Shown here piece by piece: positions 1-7,626 of a DNA stretch of 64,000 bases. The stretch is from NCBI RefSeq assembly GCF_034043675.1, contig NZ_JAXCLA010000003.1, positions 682,001 to 746,000 on the forward strand, in the 5' to 3' direction. How positions within the stretch are numbered: the first letter of the stretch is position 1; every line of letters begins with the position of its first letter. The position numbers were made by a program, and so were the translations under genes. Under the pieces are notes generated by a model. The model ran no database searches. It saw only the letters and a list, made by a program, of their open reading frames with translations, and was not told the DNA's origin. This DNA comes from KK5 sp034043675. GTDB lineage: Bacteria > Pseudomonadota > Gammaproteobacteria > Burkholderiales > Burkholderiaceae_C.

Positions 1-791
1 GTCGCGACCTCACCATGCTGATCATGCCGGCCTGGCAGGCGGGCCGTTACCTCGGCGTCAAGCTGATCAACATCAATGCCGCCGCGCGCGGCATGCCGGG
101 CCTGTTCGCCAGCTACAACCTGTTCGACGCGCAGACCGGCGTGCCGCTGGCCACGATCGACGGCACCGAGCTAACCGCGCGGCGCACGGCCGCCGTCTCG
201 GCGCTGGCGGCGTCGAAGCTGGCACGGCCCGACGCGCGCCGGCTGCTGGTGCTCGGCGCCGGCCGTGTCGCCTGCCTGCTGCCGCAGGCCTACCAGGCGC
301 TGTTCCCGGCGCTGGACGAGGTGATGGTCTGGGCGCGCCGGCCCGAGCAAGCGCTGGCGCTGGCCGAGCGCTTGATGGACGAGGGCCTCAACGCCCGCGC
401 GGTGCCAGGTCTTGCCTCGGCCATCCAGCAGGCCGACATCGTCTGCAGCGCCACCGCCGCGACCGAGCCGCTGGTCCGCGGCGAATGGCTGGCGCCGGGC
501 AGCCACCTCGATCTGCTCGGCAGCTTCACGCCGGCGATGCGCGAGGCCGACAGCGCCTGCTTCGGCGGCGGTGCTTCGGTCTGGGTGGACAGCGAAGAGG
601 CGCTGGCCAAGAGCGGCGACCTGGTCGTGCCGCTGAAGGATGGCGTCATCACCGGCGTGAGCGGAACGCTGGCCGACCTCTGCCGCGATGGACCGGGCCG
701 CTCGAACGCGCAACAGCGCACGGTGTTCAAGGCCGTCGGCACGGCGCTGGCGGACCTGGCCGCGGCGGTGCTGGTCTACGAGTCTTCGTAG
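1..791 (+). CDS. Ornithine cyclodeaminase / delta(1)-pyrroline-2-carboxylate reductase family protein, 5' end missing
   Basis: The reading frame is open to the left edge, so the gene starts outside the window; the first in-window ATG at 15 is probably internal. About 260 C-terminal residues are present. The family (Mu-crystallin/OCD fold) reduces cyclic imines such as pyrroline-2-carboxylate with NAD(P)H or deaminates ornithine. A Rossmann nucleotide-binding segment is visible (LLVLGAGRVA, around residue 83 of the visible part), followed by an ARRPEQA strand-helix and the ADIVCSATAATEPLV stretch typical of the family. The end reads DLCRDGPGRSNAQQRTVFKAVG, the family's closing signature. Which imine or amino acid is the substrate cannot be told from this fragment. 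The next gene lies 116 bp downstream and is probably transcribed separately. Confidence 0.85.
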   Translation, partial: RDLTMLIMPAWQAGRYLGVKLININAAARGMPGLFASYNLFDAQTGVPLATIDGTELTARRTAAVSALAASKLARPDARRLLVLGAGRVACLLPQAYQALFPALDEVMVWARRPEQALALAERLMDEGLNARAVPGLASAIQQADIVCSATAATEPLVRGEWLAPGSHLDLLGSFTPAMREADSACFGGGASVWVDSEEALAKSGDLVVPLKDGVITGVSGTLADLCRDGPGRSNAQQRTVFKAVGTALADLAAAVLVYESS

Positions 792-907
792 ACATCCTCG
801 GCCGGGTGGGTGCCGAACGACCCACGCCAAGCAGGAACGCCGTCGTGCCGGCGTCATTGGCGCGCTCCAGACTGGAATGTCCCCAACACCTGTCTGGAAG
901 CCGCACG

Positions 908-1873
908 ATGAATCCGCTCGCCATCACCTCGAAGCCCGCCCTCCTGGCCCTCGGCGCCGCCCTGCTGCTGGGCAGCTCCCTGGCGCAAGCCGCCAGCGAC
1001 TGGTCGCTCGTCAGCGCCGATGTCTTCAAGGTGCCCGACGCGATCTACCGCACGCAGGGCATGACGACCGACGGCAGCAATCTGTACTTCTCCTGGCAGT
1101 ACGGCCTGGAGAAGACCGACATGGCCTACAAGGTGCTGGCCAGCAACTCGTCGGCCATCCCGTTCTCGTCGGGCATCCCGGACGCGCTGAGCGCGCAGGG
1201 CTACAACCACATCGGCGACATCGACGTGGCCAACGGCACGATCTACGCGAGCCTCGATTCATCCACCTCCGGCTACAACACGCCCGCCGTCGCGCTCTAC
1301 CGCGCCAGCGACCTCGGCTACACCGGCACCTACTTCACCTTGAACCCGCCGCACGGCACGCACGATGTGGCGAGCTGGGTGGCCGTCGATGCCGGCGCGA
1401 ACCTGGCCTATGGCATGGCCTACGGCAATGCCACCGAGATGGCGGTCTACAACCTGAACGACTTCTCCTTCGTCAAGTACATCAGCCTCAACCAGTCGCT
1501 GGACCAGGTGCAGGGCGGCAAGATCTTCGGCGACTGGATGTACATGGCCTCGGACGATTCGTCCCGCTCGGTCTACCGCGCCAACCTGCTGACCGGCGCC
1601 GTGGAGACGCTGTTCAGCGTCAAGCAGCCGTACTCGCAGGAGGTCGAAGGCCTCGCCGTCACGGCCGATGCCCAGGGCAACCCGCTGATCAACGTGCTGG
1701 TCATCAACGATCCGAACAACAGCGGCCAGAACCTTGCCGACCCGGCGCTCAACGTCACGCTGTACCACTACGGCGTGGCCGTCGCCGTGCCGGAGCCCGG
1801 TACCGCCGCGATGGCGCTGGCCGGCCTGCTGGGCCTGGGCGGGCTGGTGCGTCGTCGTCGCGGCCAGGTCTGA
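908..1873 (+). CDS. PEP-CTERM sorting domain protein, secreted
   Basis: A 321-residue exported protein. The N-terminus (MNPLAITSKPALLALGAALLLGSSLAQAA) is a Sec signal peptide cleaved after about residue 29. The C-terminus has VPEPGTAAMALAGLLGLGG followed by an arginine cluster, which is the tripartite PEP-CTERM signal (VPEP, hydrophobic helix, basic tail) recognised by exosortase. The middle about 260 residues contain repeating short blocks (GMTTDGSNLYFSW, VANGTIYASLD, KIFGDWMYMASDD) that look like blades of a beta-propeller or a WD/SMP-30-like fold; this is inference. The ATG at 908 is preceded by GGAAG at a plausible distance; longer in-frame starts run back into the previous gene and lack a signal peptide. 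No exosortase gene is present in the window. Function unknown. Confidence 0.85.
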   Translation: MNPLAITSKPALLALGAALLLGSSLAQAASDWSLVSADVFKVPDAIYRTQGMTTDGSNLYFSWQYGLEKTDMAYKVLASNSSAIPFSSGIPDALSAQGYNHIGDIDVANGTIYASLDSSTSGYNTPAVALYRASDLGYTGTYFTLNPPHGTHDVASWVAVDAGANLAYGMAYGNATEMAVYNLNDFSFVKYISLNQSLDQVQGGKIFGDWMYMASDDSSRSVYRANLLTGAVETLFSVKQPYSQEVEGLAVTADAQGNPLINVLVINDPNNSGQNLADPALNVTLYHYGVAVAVPEPGTAAMALAGLLGLGGLVRRRRGQV

Positions 1874-1879
1874 CCGGGT

Positions 1880-3229
1880 TCAGTTCCAGTCGATCCGCGA
1901 GAAGAGCCGCTGCAGCCGCTCGGCCTTGGTCGGGTTCAGCTGCGCGGCCCAGCCGATGCGGCCCTGCAGGTGGGCGCGCCAATCGGCCCGGCCGTCTCGG
2001 TTCTGCGAGGCGGGCCCGAGGCGCACGCAGTTGTGCAGCACGGCCTTCAGCCGGTCGAACTCGTCGCGCGGCAGGTTCGTGCGCTCGTTGACGACGACGC
2101 CGCAGGCCGATTGCCGCTGCGAGGCGGGCAGGCAGCGGCTCTTGCGATGGTTCAGCGCGAAGCCTTCCTCCCGCGCGATGCGGCCGACCCAGGCTTCGAT
2201 GCGCGCCGCCGCCGCGCGCAGTGAGGCCGGGCCGGAGAAGACCAGATCGTCGGCATAGCGCGTGTACTTGGCGCCGAGCGATGTGGCCAGGCCCTGCAGC
2301 CGCAGGTCCAGCCCGAAGGCGCAGAGATTGGCCAGCGCCGGCGAACTTGGCGCGCCCTGCGGCAGGTGCGGGTCGCGCAGCTTCTGCGCCTGCTCGAACG
2401 AGAGGCCGCCCTCGGCCCGCAACCGCAGCAGCACGGGTTCCGGCGTGGCGACGGTGCACAGCGCCGTCAGGTCGCGCGCCACCGTCTGCGGGTAGCCGAG
2501 CGCCGCGAACAGCGCGTGGACGCGCGCGGCACGCACGCTGGCGAAGAAGTCGCGCAGGTCGAAGCGCAGCAGCACCGCCTGGCCCTGGTGCGCCCGCGCG
2601 TGGTCCAGCACCGAGCGGCCGCGCACATAGCCGCAGGCCGCCTCGTGCGGCGGGATCGCGTCCAGCAGCGTCGCGAGCAGTCGCCGCTGCACCGCCTTCA
2701 GATAGGGCTCGGGCGCTTCCAGCAGCCGCCAGCCGCCGCTGCGCTTGCGCAGCAGATGGCTGCGGTAGTGCTGCTCGCCCAGCGGCGTGCGGCGCTGCCA
2801 GGCGGCCGGGCGGGTCAGGCGCCAGAGGCCGGCCGGGGTCAGGGCTAGACCGGCGGCCAGCGCGCCGGTGTGCGGCCACGCCGGCAGCGCACAGGTCCGC
2901 AGGGCCAGCGGCGGCAGCGCCATCGGCGCGGCCTCGCGCAGCAGGTAGTGGCGCACATAGGGCGGTGACTCGGCACCGGCCGTGGTGGCCTTGGTGAAGC
3001 CTTCGTCGCGTTCGATCAGCGTCGCCAGGCCACGTGCTTCCAACCGCAGCCACTGCAGGTGCGGCAGCGCCGCGCAGCGTGCGGCCAGCGGTGGGATCCA
3101 TGGCGCCGCCACGTCGCCGAGACAGCGGCGCATTCGCGCGGCCAGGCCGGCGGTGGAGGGCGGACCGGCGAGCATCGCGCGGGCGAGGGCGAGGGCGATC
3201 AGTCGGGCGGGACGGGCAGGACGGGTCAT
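1880..3229 (-). CDS. Retron-like reverse transcriptase with long N-terminal extension
   Basis: A 449-residue RNA-directed DNA polymerase. RT blocks are clear from about residue 150 on: RKRSGGWRLLEAPEPYLK (161-178), FDLRDFF (223-229, first catalytic Asp), LPQGAPSSPALAN (289-301), YTRYADDLVFSG (322-333, catalytic YADD), NHRKSR (360-365), GVVVNERTN (377-385) and a thumb-like LQGRIGWAAQLNP. The order matches retron/retron-like RTs, but the position that reads VTG in classical retrons reads ACG here. The first about 145 residues are Ala/Leu/Arg-rich and match nothing I recognise. There is no maturase domain X/HNH and no intron boundary, so it is not a group II intron. ATG at 3229 is the likeliest start. 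It is convergent with the PEP-CTERM gene (6 bp apart) and divergent from mgsA. A cognate ncRNA, if any, should lie in 3230-3458. Confidence 0.88.
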   Translation of the reverse strand: MTRPARPARLIALALARAMLAGPPSTAGLAARMRRCLGDVAAPWIPPLAARCAALPHLQWLRLEARGLATLIERDEGFTKATTAGAESPPYVRHYLLREAAPMALPPLALRTCALPAWPHTGALAAGLALTPAGLWRLTRPAAWQRRTPLGEQHYRSHLLRKRSGGWRLLEAPEPYLKAVQRRLLATLLDAIPPHEAACGYVRGRSVLDHARAHQGQAVLLRFDLRDFFASVRAARVHALFAALGYPQTVARDLTALCTVATPEPVLLRLRAEGGLSFEQAQKLRDPHLPQGAPSSPALANLCAFGLDLRLQGLATSLGAKYTRYADDLVFSGPASLRAAAARIEAWVGRIAREEGFALNHRKSRCLPASQRQSACGVVVNERTNLPRDEFDRLKAVLHNCVRLGPASQNRDGRADWRAHLQGRIGWAAQLNPTKAERLQRLFSRIDWN

Positions 3230-3458
3230 AGGGGCTCGTCTAGGGTGCGGCACGCCATCCAAGCTGCGGGTGATGCATGAAGGTTGTGGCGCAGCGCGCC
3301 ATGGCCTTCCTGCCTCGGAACTGCCTGCCAATGAGATGACCGCGGGGTGACCCCGCGGCGCGAGGGCGCCGACGGATCGGTCCTTCGCAAGACCTTGGAA
3401 AAGCGGCCGCGCGAAGATCATAGGTTGGGCTCTGCTCATCGCCACTAAGATCCAGCGC
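3230..3458. promoter_or_regulatory. Structured 229-bp intergenic region between the RT and mgsA
   Basis: This gap separates the divergent RT (minus) and mgsA (plus) starts and must hold both promoters. It contains a perfect 19-bp palindrome, CCGCGGGGTGACCCCGCGG at 3340-3358, and an imperfect hairpin at 3379-3394 (GGTC...GACC with TT/AA inside and a CGC loop). In retrons the template ncRNA lies just upstream of the RT on the same strand, so this is where such an RNA would be sought. I could not identify the flanking a1/a2 inverted repeat or a branching guanosine, so the assignment as an ncRNA is speculative. Confidence 0.4.
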
Positions 3459-3851
3459 ATGAAGCTTGCGCTGATCGCCCACGACCACAAAAAGGACGAC
3501 ATGGTGGCCCTGGCCGCCGAGTTCCTCGACTACCTGAAAACCTGCCAGCTGATGGGCACCGGCACCACCGGTGGCCGCCTGAACGGCGAACTGGGCCTGG
3601 ACGTCGAGTGCCTGCTCAGCGGCCCGCTGGGCGGCGACCTGCAGATCGGCGCGCGCCTGGCCGTCGGCGAGGTCGACGCGGTGATCTTCCTGCGCGACCC
3701 GATGACGCCCCAGCCGCACGAACCCGACATCAACGCGCTGGTCCGCGCCTGCGACGTGCACGATGTGCCCTGCGCCACGAACCTGGCAGGCGCGCGGGTG
3801 ATGTTGCGGGCGTGGAGCGCTGCCTCGCCCAATCCGGCCGCGATCGTCTAA
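3459..3851 (+). CDS. mgsA: Methylglyoxal synthase
   Basis: A 130-residue cytoplasmic enzyme that converts dihydroxyacetone phosphate to methylglyoxal and phosphate, a bypass of lower glycolysis when sugar phosphates accumulate. Family landmarks: ALIAHDHKKDDM at the N-terminus (His8, Lys11/12), the phosphate-binding GTTGG (35-39), SGPLGGDLQIG with the catalytic Asp60, IFLRDP (76-81) and His87 in PHEPD. The length is slightly short of the E. coli enzyme (about 150) because both termini are trimmed. An intrinsic-type hairpin followed by five T residues lies 12 bp after the stop, so it appears monocistronic. It is divergent from the reverse transcriptase. Confidence 0.95.
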   Translation: MKLALIAHDHKKDDMVALAAEFLDYLKTCQLMGTGTTGGRLNGELGLDVECLLSGPLGGDLQIGARLAVGEVDAVIFLRDPMTPQPHEPDINALVRACDVHDVPCATNLAGARVMLRAWSAASPNPAAIV

Positions 3852-3862
3852 AATCTCCGGTT

Positions 3863-3886
3863 CAGCCTTTTTGGATGGCTGTTTTT
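3863..3886 (+). terminator. Rho-independent terminator after mgsA
   Basis: Stem CAGCC (3863-3867) pairs with GGCTG (3877-3881) across a 9-nt loop and is followed directly by TTTTT. It sits 12 bp after the mgsA stop. The stem is short, so efficiency may be modest. Confidence 0.6.
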
Positions 3887-3909
3887 CTGCAAATTCAACG
3901 GAGCCATTC

Positions 3910-4074
3910 ATGGGCAACAAGATCGTTACCGAAGCGGATCGCCAAGCGACGCCGCGTCCCGCCGCCCCGAAGGGCGTGACCTTCACGACCGGCCGCGGCC
4001 AGAAGTGCAGCCTGGAGCGCGGCTCGCACACCCGCTCGAAGAAGAACCCCGGCAAGCGTCCGCACTCGGGTTGA
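3910..4074 (+). CDS. Small basic hypothetical protein (54 aa)
   Basis: A 54-residue ORF starting MGNKIVTEADRQATPRPAAP and ending in a Lys/Arg/Gly-rich tail (SKKNPGKRPHSG). It has an ACGGAG ribosome-binding-like sequence ending 6 bp before the ATG and is bracketed by two hairpin terminators (3863-3886 and 4099-4128), which supports an independent small transcript. Net charge is strongly positive; there is no signal peptide or membrane segment. The composition suggests nucleic-acid or ribosome association, but I do not recognise the family and cannot assign a function. A longer in-frame start at 3871 would place the start inside the preceding terminator and is less likely. Confidence 0.65.
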   Translation: MGNKIVTEADRQATPRPAAPKGVTFTTGRGQKCSLERGSHTRSKKNPGKRPHSG

Positions 4075-4098
4075 GTCCCGCGCGCTTCGCGCCCTGAT

Positions 4099-4128
4099 GA
4101 TGCCCCGTCGCCCAAAGCACGGGGCATC
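4099..4128 (+). terminator. Hairpin terminator after the 54-aa gene
   Basis: GATGCCCCGT (4099-4108) pairs perfectly with ACGGGGCATC (4119-4128) across a 10-nt loop. It is followed by GTTCATTTCC, a weak T-rich tail. It lies 24 bp downstream of the small gene's stop and upstream of the oxidoreductase gene. Confidence 0.6.
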
Positions 4129-4158
4129 GTTCATTTCCAACATGCCTGATCGCTCACC

Positions 4159-5817
4159 ATGATCCGCATCACCGAACTCCGCCTGCCGCTGAACCATGCC
4201 GAAGGCGAATTGCGGCCCGCCGTGCTCGCCCGCCTCGGCGTCAAGGCCAAGGACCTGCTGAACTTCACCGTCTTCAAGCGCAGCTACGACGCGCGCAAGA
4301 AGGCCGCGATCGTGCTGATCTACACGATCGACTGCGAATTGGCCAAGGAGGCCGACGAGGCCGCCGTGTTGAAGCGCCACGCCGGCGACCCGCACATCAA
4401 GCCGACGCCCGACACCGGCTACAAGTTCGTCGGCCATGCGCCGGCCGACTTCCCCGCGGACAAGCGCCCCGTCGTCATCGGCTTCGGCCCCTGCGGCATC
4501 TTCGCGGCGCTGATCCTGGCGCAGATGGGCCTGCGGCCCATCGTGCTGGAGCGCGGCAAGCAGGTGCGCGAGCGCACCAAGGACACCTGGGGCCTGTGGC
4601 GGCAGAGCGAGCTGGATCCGGAATCGAACGTGCAGTTCGGCGAGGGCGGCGCCGGCACCTTCTCGGACGGCAAGCTGTGGAGCCAGATCTCCGACCCGCG
4701 CTTCCTGACGCGCAAGGTGCTGACCGAGTTCGTCAAGGCCGGCGCGCCGGAGGAGATCCTCTACGTCAGCAAGCCGCACATCGGCACCTTCCGGCTCGTC
4801 TCGATGGTGATCAAGATGCGCGCCGAGATCGAGCGCCTGGGCGGCGAGATCCGTTTCCAGCAGAAGGTGGCCGACGTGATGATCGACAAGGGCCAGGTCC
4901 GCGGCGTCACGCTCGAATCGGGCGAGCAGATCGCCACCGATCACGTCGTGCTGGCGCTGGGCCACAGCGCGCGCGACACCTTCCGGATGCTGCACGAGCG
5001 CGGCGTCCACATGGAGGCCAAGCCCTTCTCGATCGGCTACCGGATCGAGCATCCGCAAAGCGTGATCGACCGCGCCCGCTTCGGCCCCAACGCCGGCAAC
5101 GAGATCCTCGGCGCGGCCGACTACAAGCTGGTGCACCACGCCAGCAACGGCCGCTCGGTCTACAGCTTCTGCATGTGCCCGGGCGGCACCGTGGTGGCGG
5201 CCACCAGCGAGCCGCAGCGTGTGGTCACCAACGGCATGAGCCAGTATTCGCGCAACGAGCGCAATGCCAACGCCGGCATCGTCGTGGGCATCGACCCGCA
5301 GGACTACCGGCAGGACGGCAAGCGCGACGGCAGCCCGGTGAACCCGCTGGACGGCATGGCCTTCCAGCGCATCTGGGAAAGCCGCGCCTACGAGCTGGGC
5401 GAGGGCGGCTACCGGGCGCCCGGCGCGCTGGTCGGCGACTTCATCAAGCGCCAGCGCAGCACGGTGCTGGGTGGGGTCGAGCCTTCATACAAGCCTGGGG
5501 TCACGCTGACCGACCTGCAGCAGAAAGGCAATGGCAGCCTGCCCGAGTACGCGCTCGATGCGATCCGCGAGGCGCTGCCGGCGTTCGAGCGGCAGATCAA
5601 GGGCTTCTCGATGGCCGATGCTGTGCTGACCGGCGTCGAGACCCGCACGTCCTCGCCGCTGCGGATCACCCGCGGGCGGGACTATCAGAGCCTGAACACG
5701 CGGGGCCTGTATCCGGCCGGCGAGGGCGCGGGTTACGCGGGCGGGATCATGTCGGCCGGTGTCGACGGGATCGAGGTGGCCGAGGCCTTGGCCAAGGATC
5801 TGCTCAAGCTCGGTTAA
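4159..5817 (+). CDS. NAD(P)/FAD-dependent oxidoreductase (COG2509-type FAD dehydrogenase)
   Basis: A 552-residue cytosolic flavoprotein. After an about 95-residue N-terminal domain (MIRITELRLPLNHAEGEL...) comes the FAD-binding Rossmann motif VVIGFGPCGIFAALILAQMG (around 110-130) with the acidic partner at LERGKQVRERTKD. SNVQFGEGGAGTFSDGKLWS is the conserved second FAD motif, and the C-terminal segment GLYPAGEGAGYAGGIMSAGVDG closes the cofactor site. This layout belongs to the widespread 'FAD-dependent dehydrogenase' family, whose physiological substrate is not established. The ATG at 4159 gives the full N-terminal domain. Its stop at 5817 directly abuts the stop of the convergent NTF2-like gene. 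Confidence 0.88.
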   Translation: MIRITELRLPLNHAEGELRPAVLARLGVKAKDLLNFTVFKRSYDARKKAAIVLIYTIDCELAKEADEAAVLKRHAGDPHIKPTPDTGYKFVGHAPADFPADKRPVVIGFGPCGIFAALILAQMGLRPIVLERGKQVRERTKDTWGLWRQSELDPESNVQFGEGGAGTFSDGKLWSQISDPRFLTRKVLTEFVKAGAPEEILYVSKPHIGTFRLVSMVIKMRAEIERLGGEIRFQQKVADVMIDKGQVRGVTLESGEQIATDHVVLALGHSARDTFRMLHERGVHMEAKPFSIGYRIEHPQSVIDRARFGPNAGNEILGAADYKLVHHASNGRSVYSFCMCPGGTVVAATSEPQRVVTNGMSQYSRNERNANAGIVVGIDPQDYRQDGKRDGSPVNPLDGMAFQRIWESRAYELGEGGYRAPGALVGDFIKRQRSTVLGGVEPSYKPGVTLTDLQQKGNGSLPEYALDAIREALPAFERQIKGFSMADAVLTGVETRTSSPLRITRGRDYQSLNTRGLYPAGEGAGYAGGIMSAGVDGIEVAEALAKDLLKLG

Positions 5818-6300
5818 CTAGGGCGTGGACTGGTGGGCGAAGCTCAGCACCTTCGTCACCTGCCAGCGCCCGTCGGGCTGCAACTGCCACAGATGGGCGA
5901 AGCGGGCGAGGCCGTTGCAATGGCCTGAGCCCTGGGCGGCGCAGAAGCGATGGGAGCCCATCACCAGCGCGCCGTAGTTCTTCATCTCGTGCACTTCCAG
6001 GCTGCCGGCCACCAGTTCGCGCCGCACCTTGCCGCAGATATTGGCCTTGACGGCCGCCGTCACGGCCTCGGCCCCGCGCATCGCGCCGCCCTCGTCATGG
6101 AAGAACTCGACGTCGTCGGCCAGCAGGGCCTGGAACTTGTCGAGCTCGCAGCGGTTGTAGGCGCCGAAGAGCTCGGTGTCGAGCTGCGCCTGGGTGCGGT
6201 AGAGGGGCGCGTCGTGGGGCAGGCCGGACTGGGTTTGCGCGTACGTGCTGCCGAGGGCGGCGGTGAGCAGGAAGAGGGCGGCGGTCTTGTGGAGTTTCAT
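5818..6300 (-). CDS. Exported NTF2-like (DUF4440-type) protein
   Basis: A 160-residue protein with a Sec signal peptide (MKLHKTAALFLLTAALGSTYAQ). The mature part fits the SnoaL/NTF2 cone fold: a helix with LDTELFGAYNRCELDKFQALLADDVEFFHDEGG, then GAEAVTAAVKANICG, and beta strands ending in GRWQVTKVLSFAHQ. Proteins of this family in the periplasm are mostly uncharacterised; the fold can be enzymatic or a small-ligand pocket. Two cysteines (ICGK, FCAAQGSGHC) could form a disulfide. It is convergent with the FAD oxidoreductase. About 100 bp with no recognised element separate its start from the end of the next minus-strand gene. Confidence 0.8.
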   Translation of the reverse strand: MKLHKTAALFLLTAALGSTYAQTQSGLPHDAPLYRTQAQLDTELFGAYNRCELDKFQALLADDVEFFHDEGGAMRGAEAVTAAVKANICGKVRRELVAGSLEVHEMKNYGALVMGSHRFCAAQGSGHCNGLARFAHLWQLQPDGRWQVTKVLSFAHQSTP

Positions 6301-6402
6301 GGCGCTGAGGGCGGCGTTGTGGAGCGTGGAGCATGGCCGCGCGGCTTGCTCATCTCCAGCTGCATGCGACAGGCTGCAGCGGCGCTGGCACAGGCTACAG
6401 CC

Positions 6403-7287
6403 CTACCTGATCACCGACGGCTTCGCCCGCTCCCGATAGAACTCGTCAAACTGCCGGGCATGCTGCTGGCGCGCCTCAGGCGTCAGCGCGTTCAGTGCCA
6501 GCCGCTTCAGCAGCGCGGCACCGGCCGGCGTGCCGATGGCGCGGTCGATGCCGCGGATGGCGGCCAGGCCCCAGGGGGTGCGGGGGCAGGCGATGCCGGC
6601 GTGCACCATGCCGCCGGCCCCGGCGACCGGCAGGCTCACCAACTGCCGCAGCTGCGGTTCTTCGCGCTGCTGCAGGCCCAGTTCGTTGTCGAAGTCGATC
6701 GACCAGTCGGCACGGTTGAGGGCCAGCATGGTGAAGATCTGGCTGCCGAAGTCACTGGACGAGAAGCGGTGCAGCGAGGGACTGGAGGCCCCCGCCGGCG
6801 CTGCCAGCAGGGCGTCGAGCCCGCGGCCGTAGCTGCGACCGTCCACCAGCAGGCCGCGCAGCCGGCCTTCGGCCAGCAGCCGCGCCAGGTCGGCTTCGCC
6901 GGCGGCATTGCGAGGCACGGCGGCCAGCCGGTCGCGTCGCACGATCAGCTGCTGCGGCGGGCCGATCAAGGTGTCGGTGAAGTAGGCGATCTTCTCGCGC
7001 TCCGGGGTGCGCACGGAGGCCGGCTGGCAGACGTGCTCGCCCAGCGCGATCATCTGCCAGGCGCGACGCGCGTTGGCCCGCACCGTGGCGTAGCGCACCT
7101 GAGGCCAGGCCGCCTCGATGAACTGGTGCAGCTCCTCGATCGTCGCCGTCTCGGTGTCCGGGCTGTTGGCGCTCGCGCCGGAGAGCCAGGTGATCTGCTC
7201 GACACGGACCTCCCGTTGTCGCTGCTGTGCACCCGACCGCGCCGCGGTGAGTGCAAGCCCGGCGGCAATCAGCAGGCTTCTGCGCAT
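6403..7287 (-). CDS. Periplasmic solute-binding-like protein, TIGR02285-type
   Basis: A 294-residue protein with a cleavable signal (MRRSLLIAAGLALTAARSGAQQ). It resembles the TIGR02285 branch of the type 3 periplasmic binding proteins: QITWLSG near the start of the mature chain, a CQPASVRTPEREKIAYFTD segment, and a C-terminal helix region. Members are common in Burkholderiales and usually lack a neighbouring ABC permease, as here. They may act as sensors or orphan binding proteins rather than transport components. The ligand is unknown. The 81-aa hypothetical gene lies 13 bp upstream on the same strand, so the two could be cotranscribed. Confidence 0.75.
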   Translation of the reverse strand: MRRSLLIAAGLALTAARSGAQQRQREVRVEQITWLSGASANSPDTETATIEELHQFIEAAWPQVRYATVRANARRAWQMIALGEHVCQPASVRTPEREKIAYFTDTLIGPPQQLIVRRDRLAAVPRNAAGEADLARLLAEGRLRGLLVDGRSYGRGLDALLAAPAGASSPSLHRFSSSDFGSQIFTMLALNRADWSIDFDNELGLQQREEPQLRQLVSLPVAGAGGMVHAGIACPRTPWGLAAIRGIDRAIGTPAGAALLKRLALNALTPEARQQHARQFDEFYRERAKPSVIR

Positions 7288-7300
7288 GGCCGGCTCGCGT

Positions 7301-7546
7301 TCAGGGCTGCGCCAGCATCAGGTCGATCAGCTCGCGCGCGAACTCCAGCGCCTCCTCGGGCGTGGCGAAGTAGTACTCGCCGCCGAGATCGGCCACGTCA
7401 CCGTCCGGGCCCACATGGACGACAGCCCAGCCCTCCGCGCCGCCGCCGATGGCGCAGACGCCGAAGCTGCCCGGCGCCAGTTCGCGCGCGCTGCCCGCGG
7501 TCACGAAAATGTCCCGGCCCTGGTGTTCGTAATATCGCTTCATCAT
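7301..7546 (-). CDS. Small hypothetical protein (81 aa)
   Basis: Starting at the ATG pair at 7546/7543, the product is MMKRYYEHQGRDIFVTAGSA followed by a compact alpha/beta domain (FGVCAIGGGAEGWAVVHVGP, then GGEYYFATPEEALEFARELIDLML). The sequence alternates strands and one amphipathic C-terminal helix, typical of a small cytoplasmic domain, but I do not recognise the family. A longer in-frame start at 7612 would overlap the promoter and ribosome-binding site of the divergent DUF427 gene, so I prefer the shorter form. No good Shine-Dalgarno is visible. Confidence 0.6.
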   Translation of the reverse strand: MMKRYYEHQGRDIFVTAGSARELAPGSFGVCAIGGGAEGWAVVHVGPDGDVADLGGEYYFATPEEALEFARELIDLMLAQP

Positions 7547-7626
7547 CGAGGCGGCATTGTCGGGCCATCGCGGTGGCCGTCGATGTAAAACGTTATGCTG
7601 GATCGACACCAAGGAGTACGCCCATC

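Noticed and set aside
1880..3229. Group II intron or diversity-generating retroelement
   Set aside because: No maturase/HNH domain or intron ends for the former; RT motif is LPQG rather than the DGR-type SQ block and no VR/TR repeat pair or Avd-like gene was noticed.
5950..7626. Long 5' extension of the DUF427 frame
   Set aside because: It runs antisense through two supported minus-strand genes; the DUF427 domain fits 93 residues from the ATG with AAGGAG upstream.
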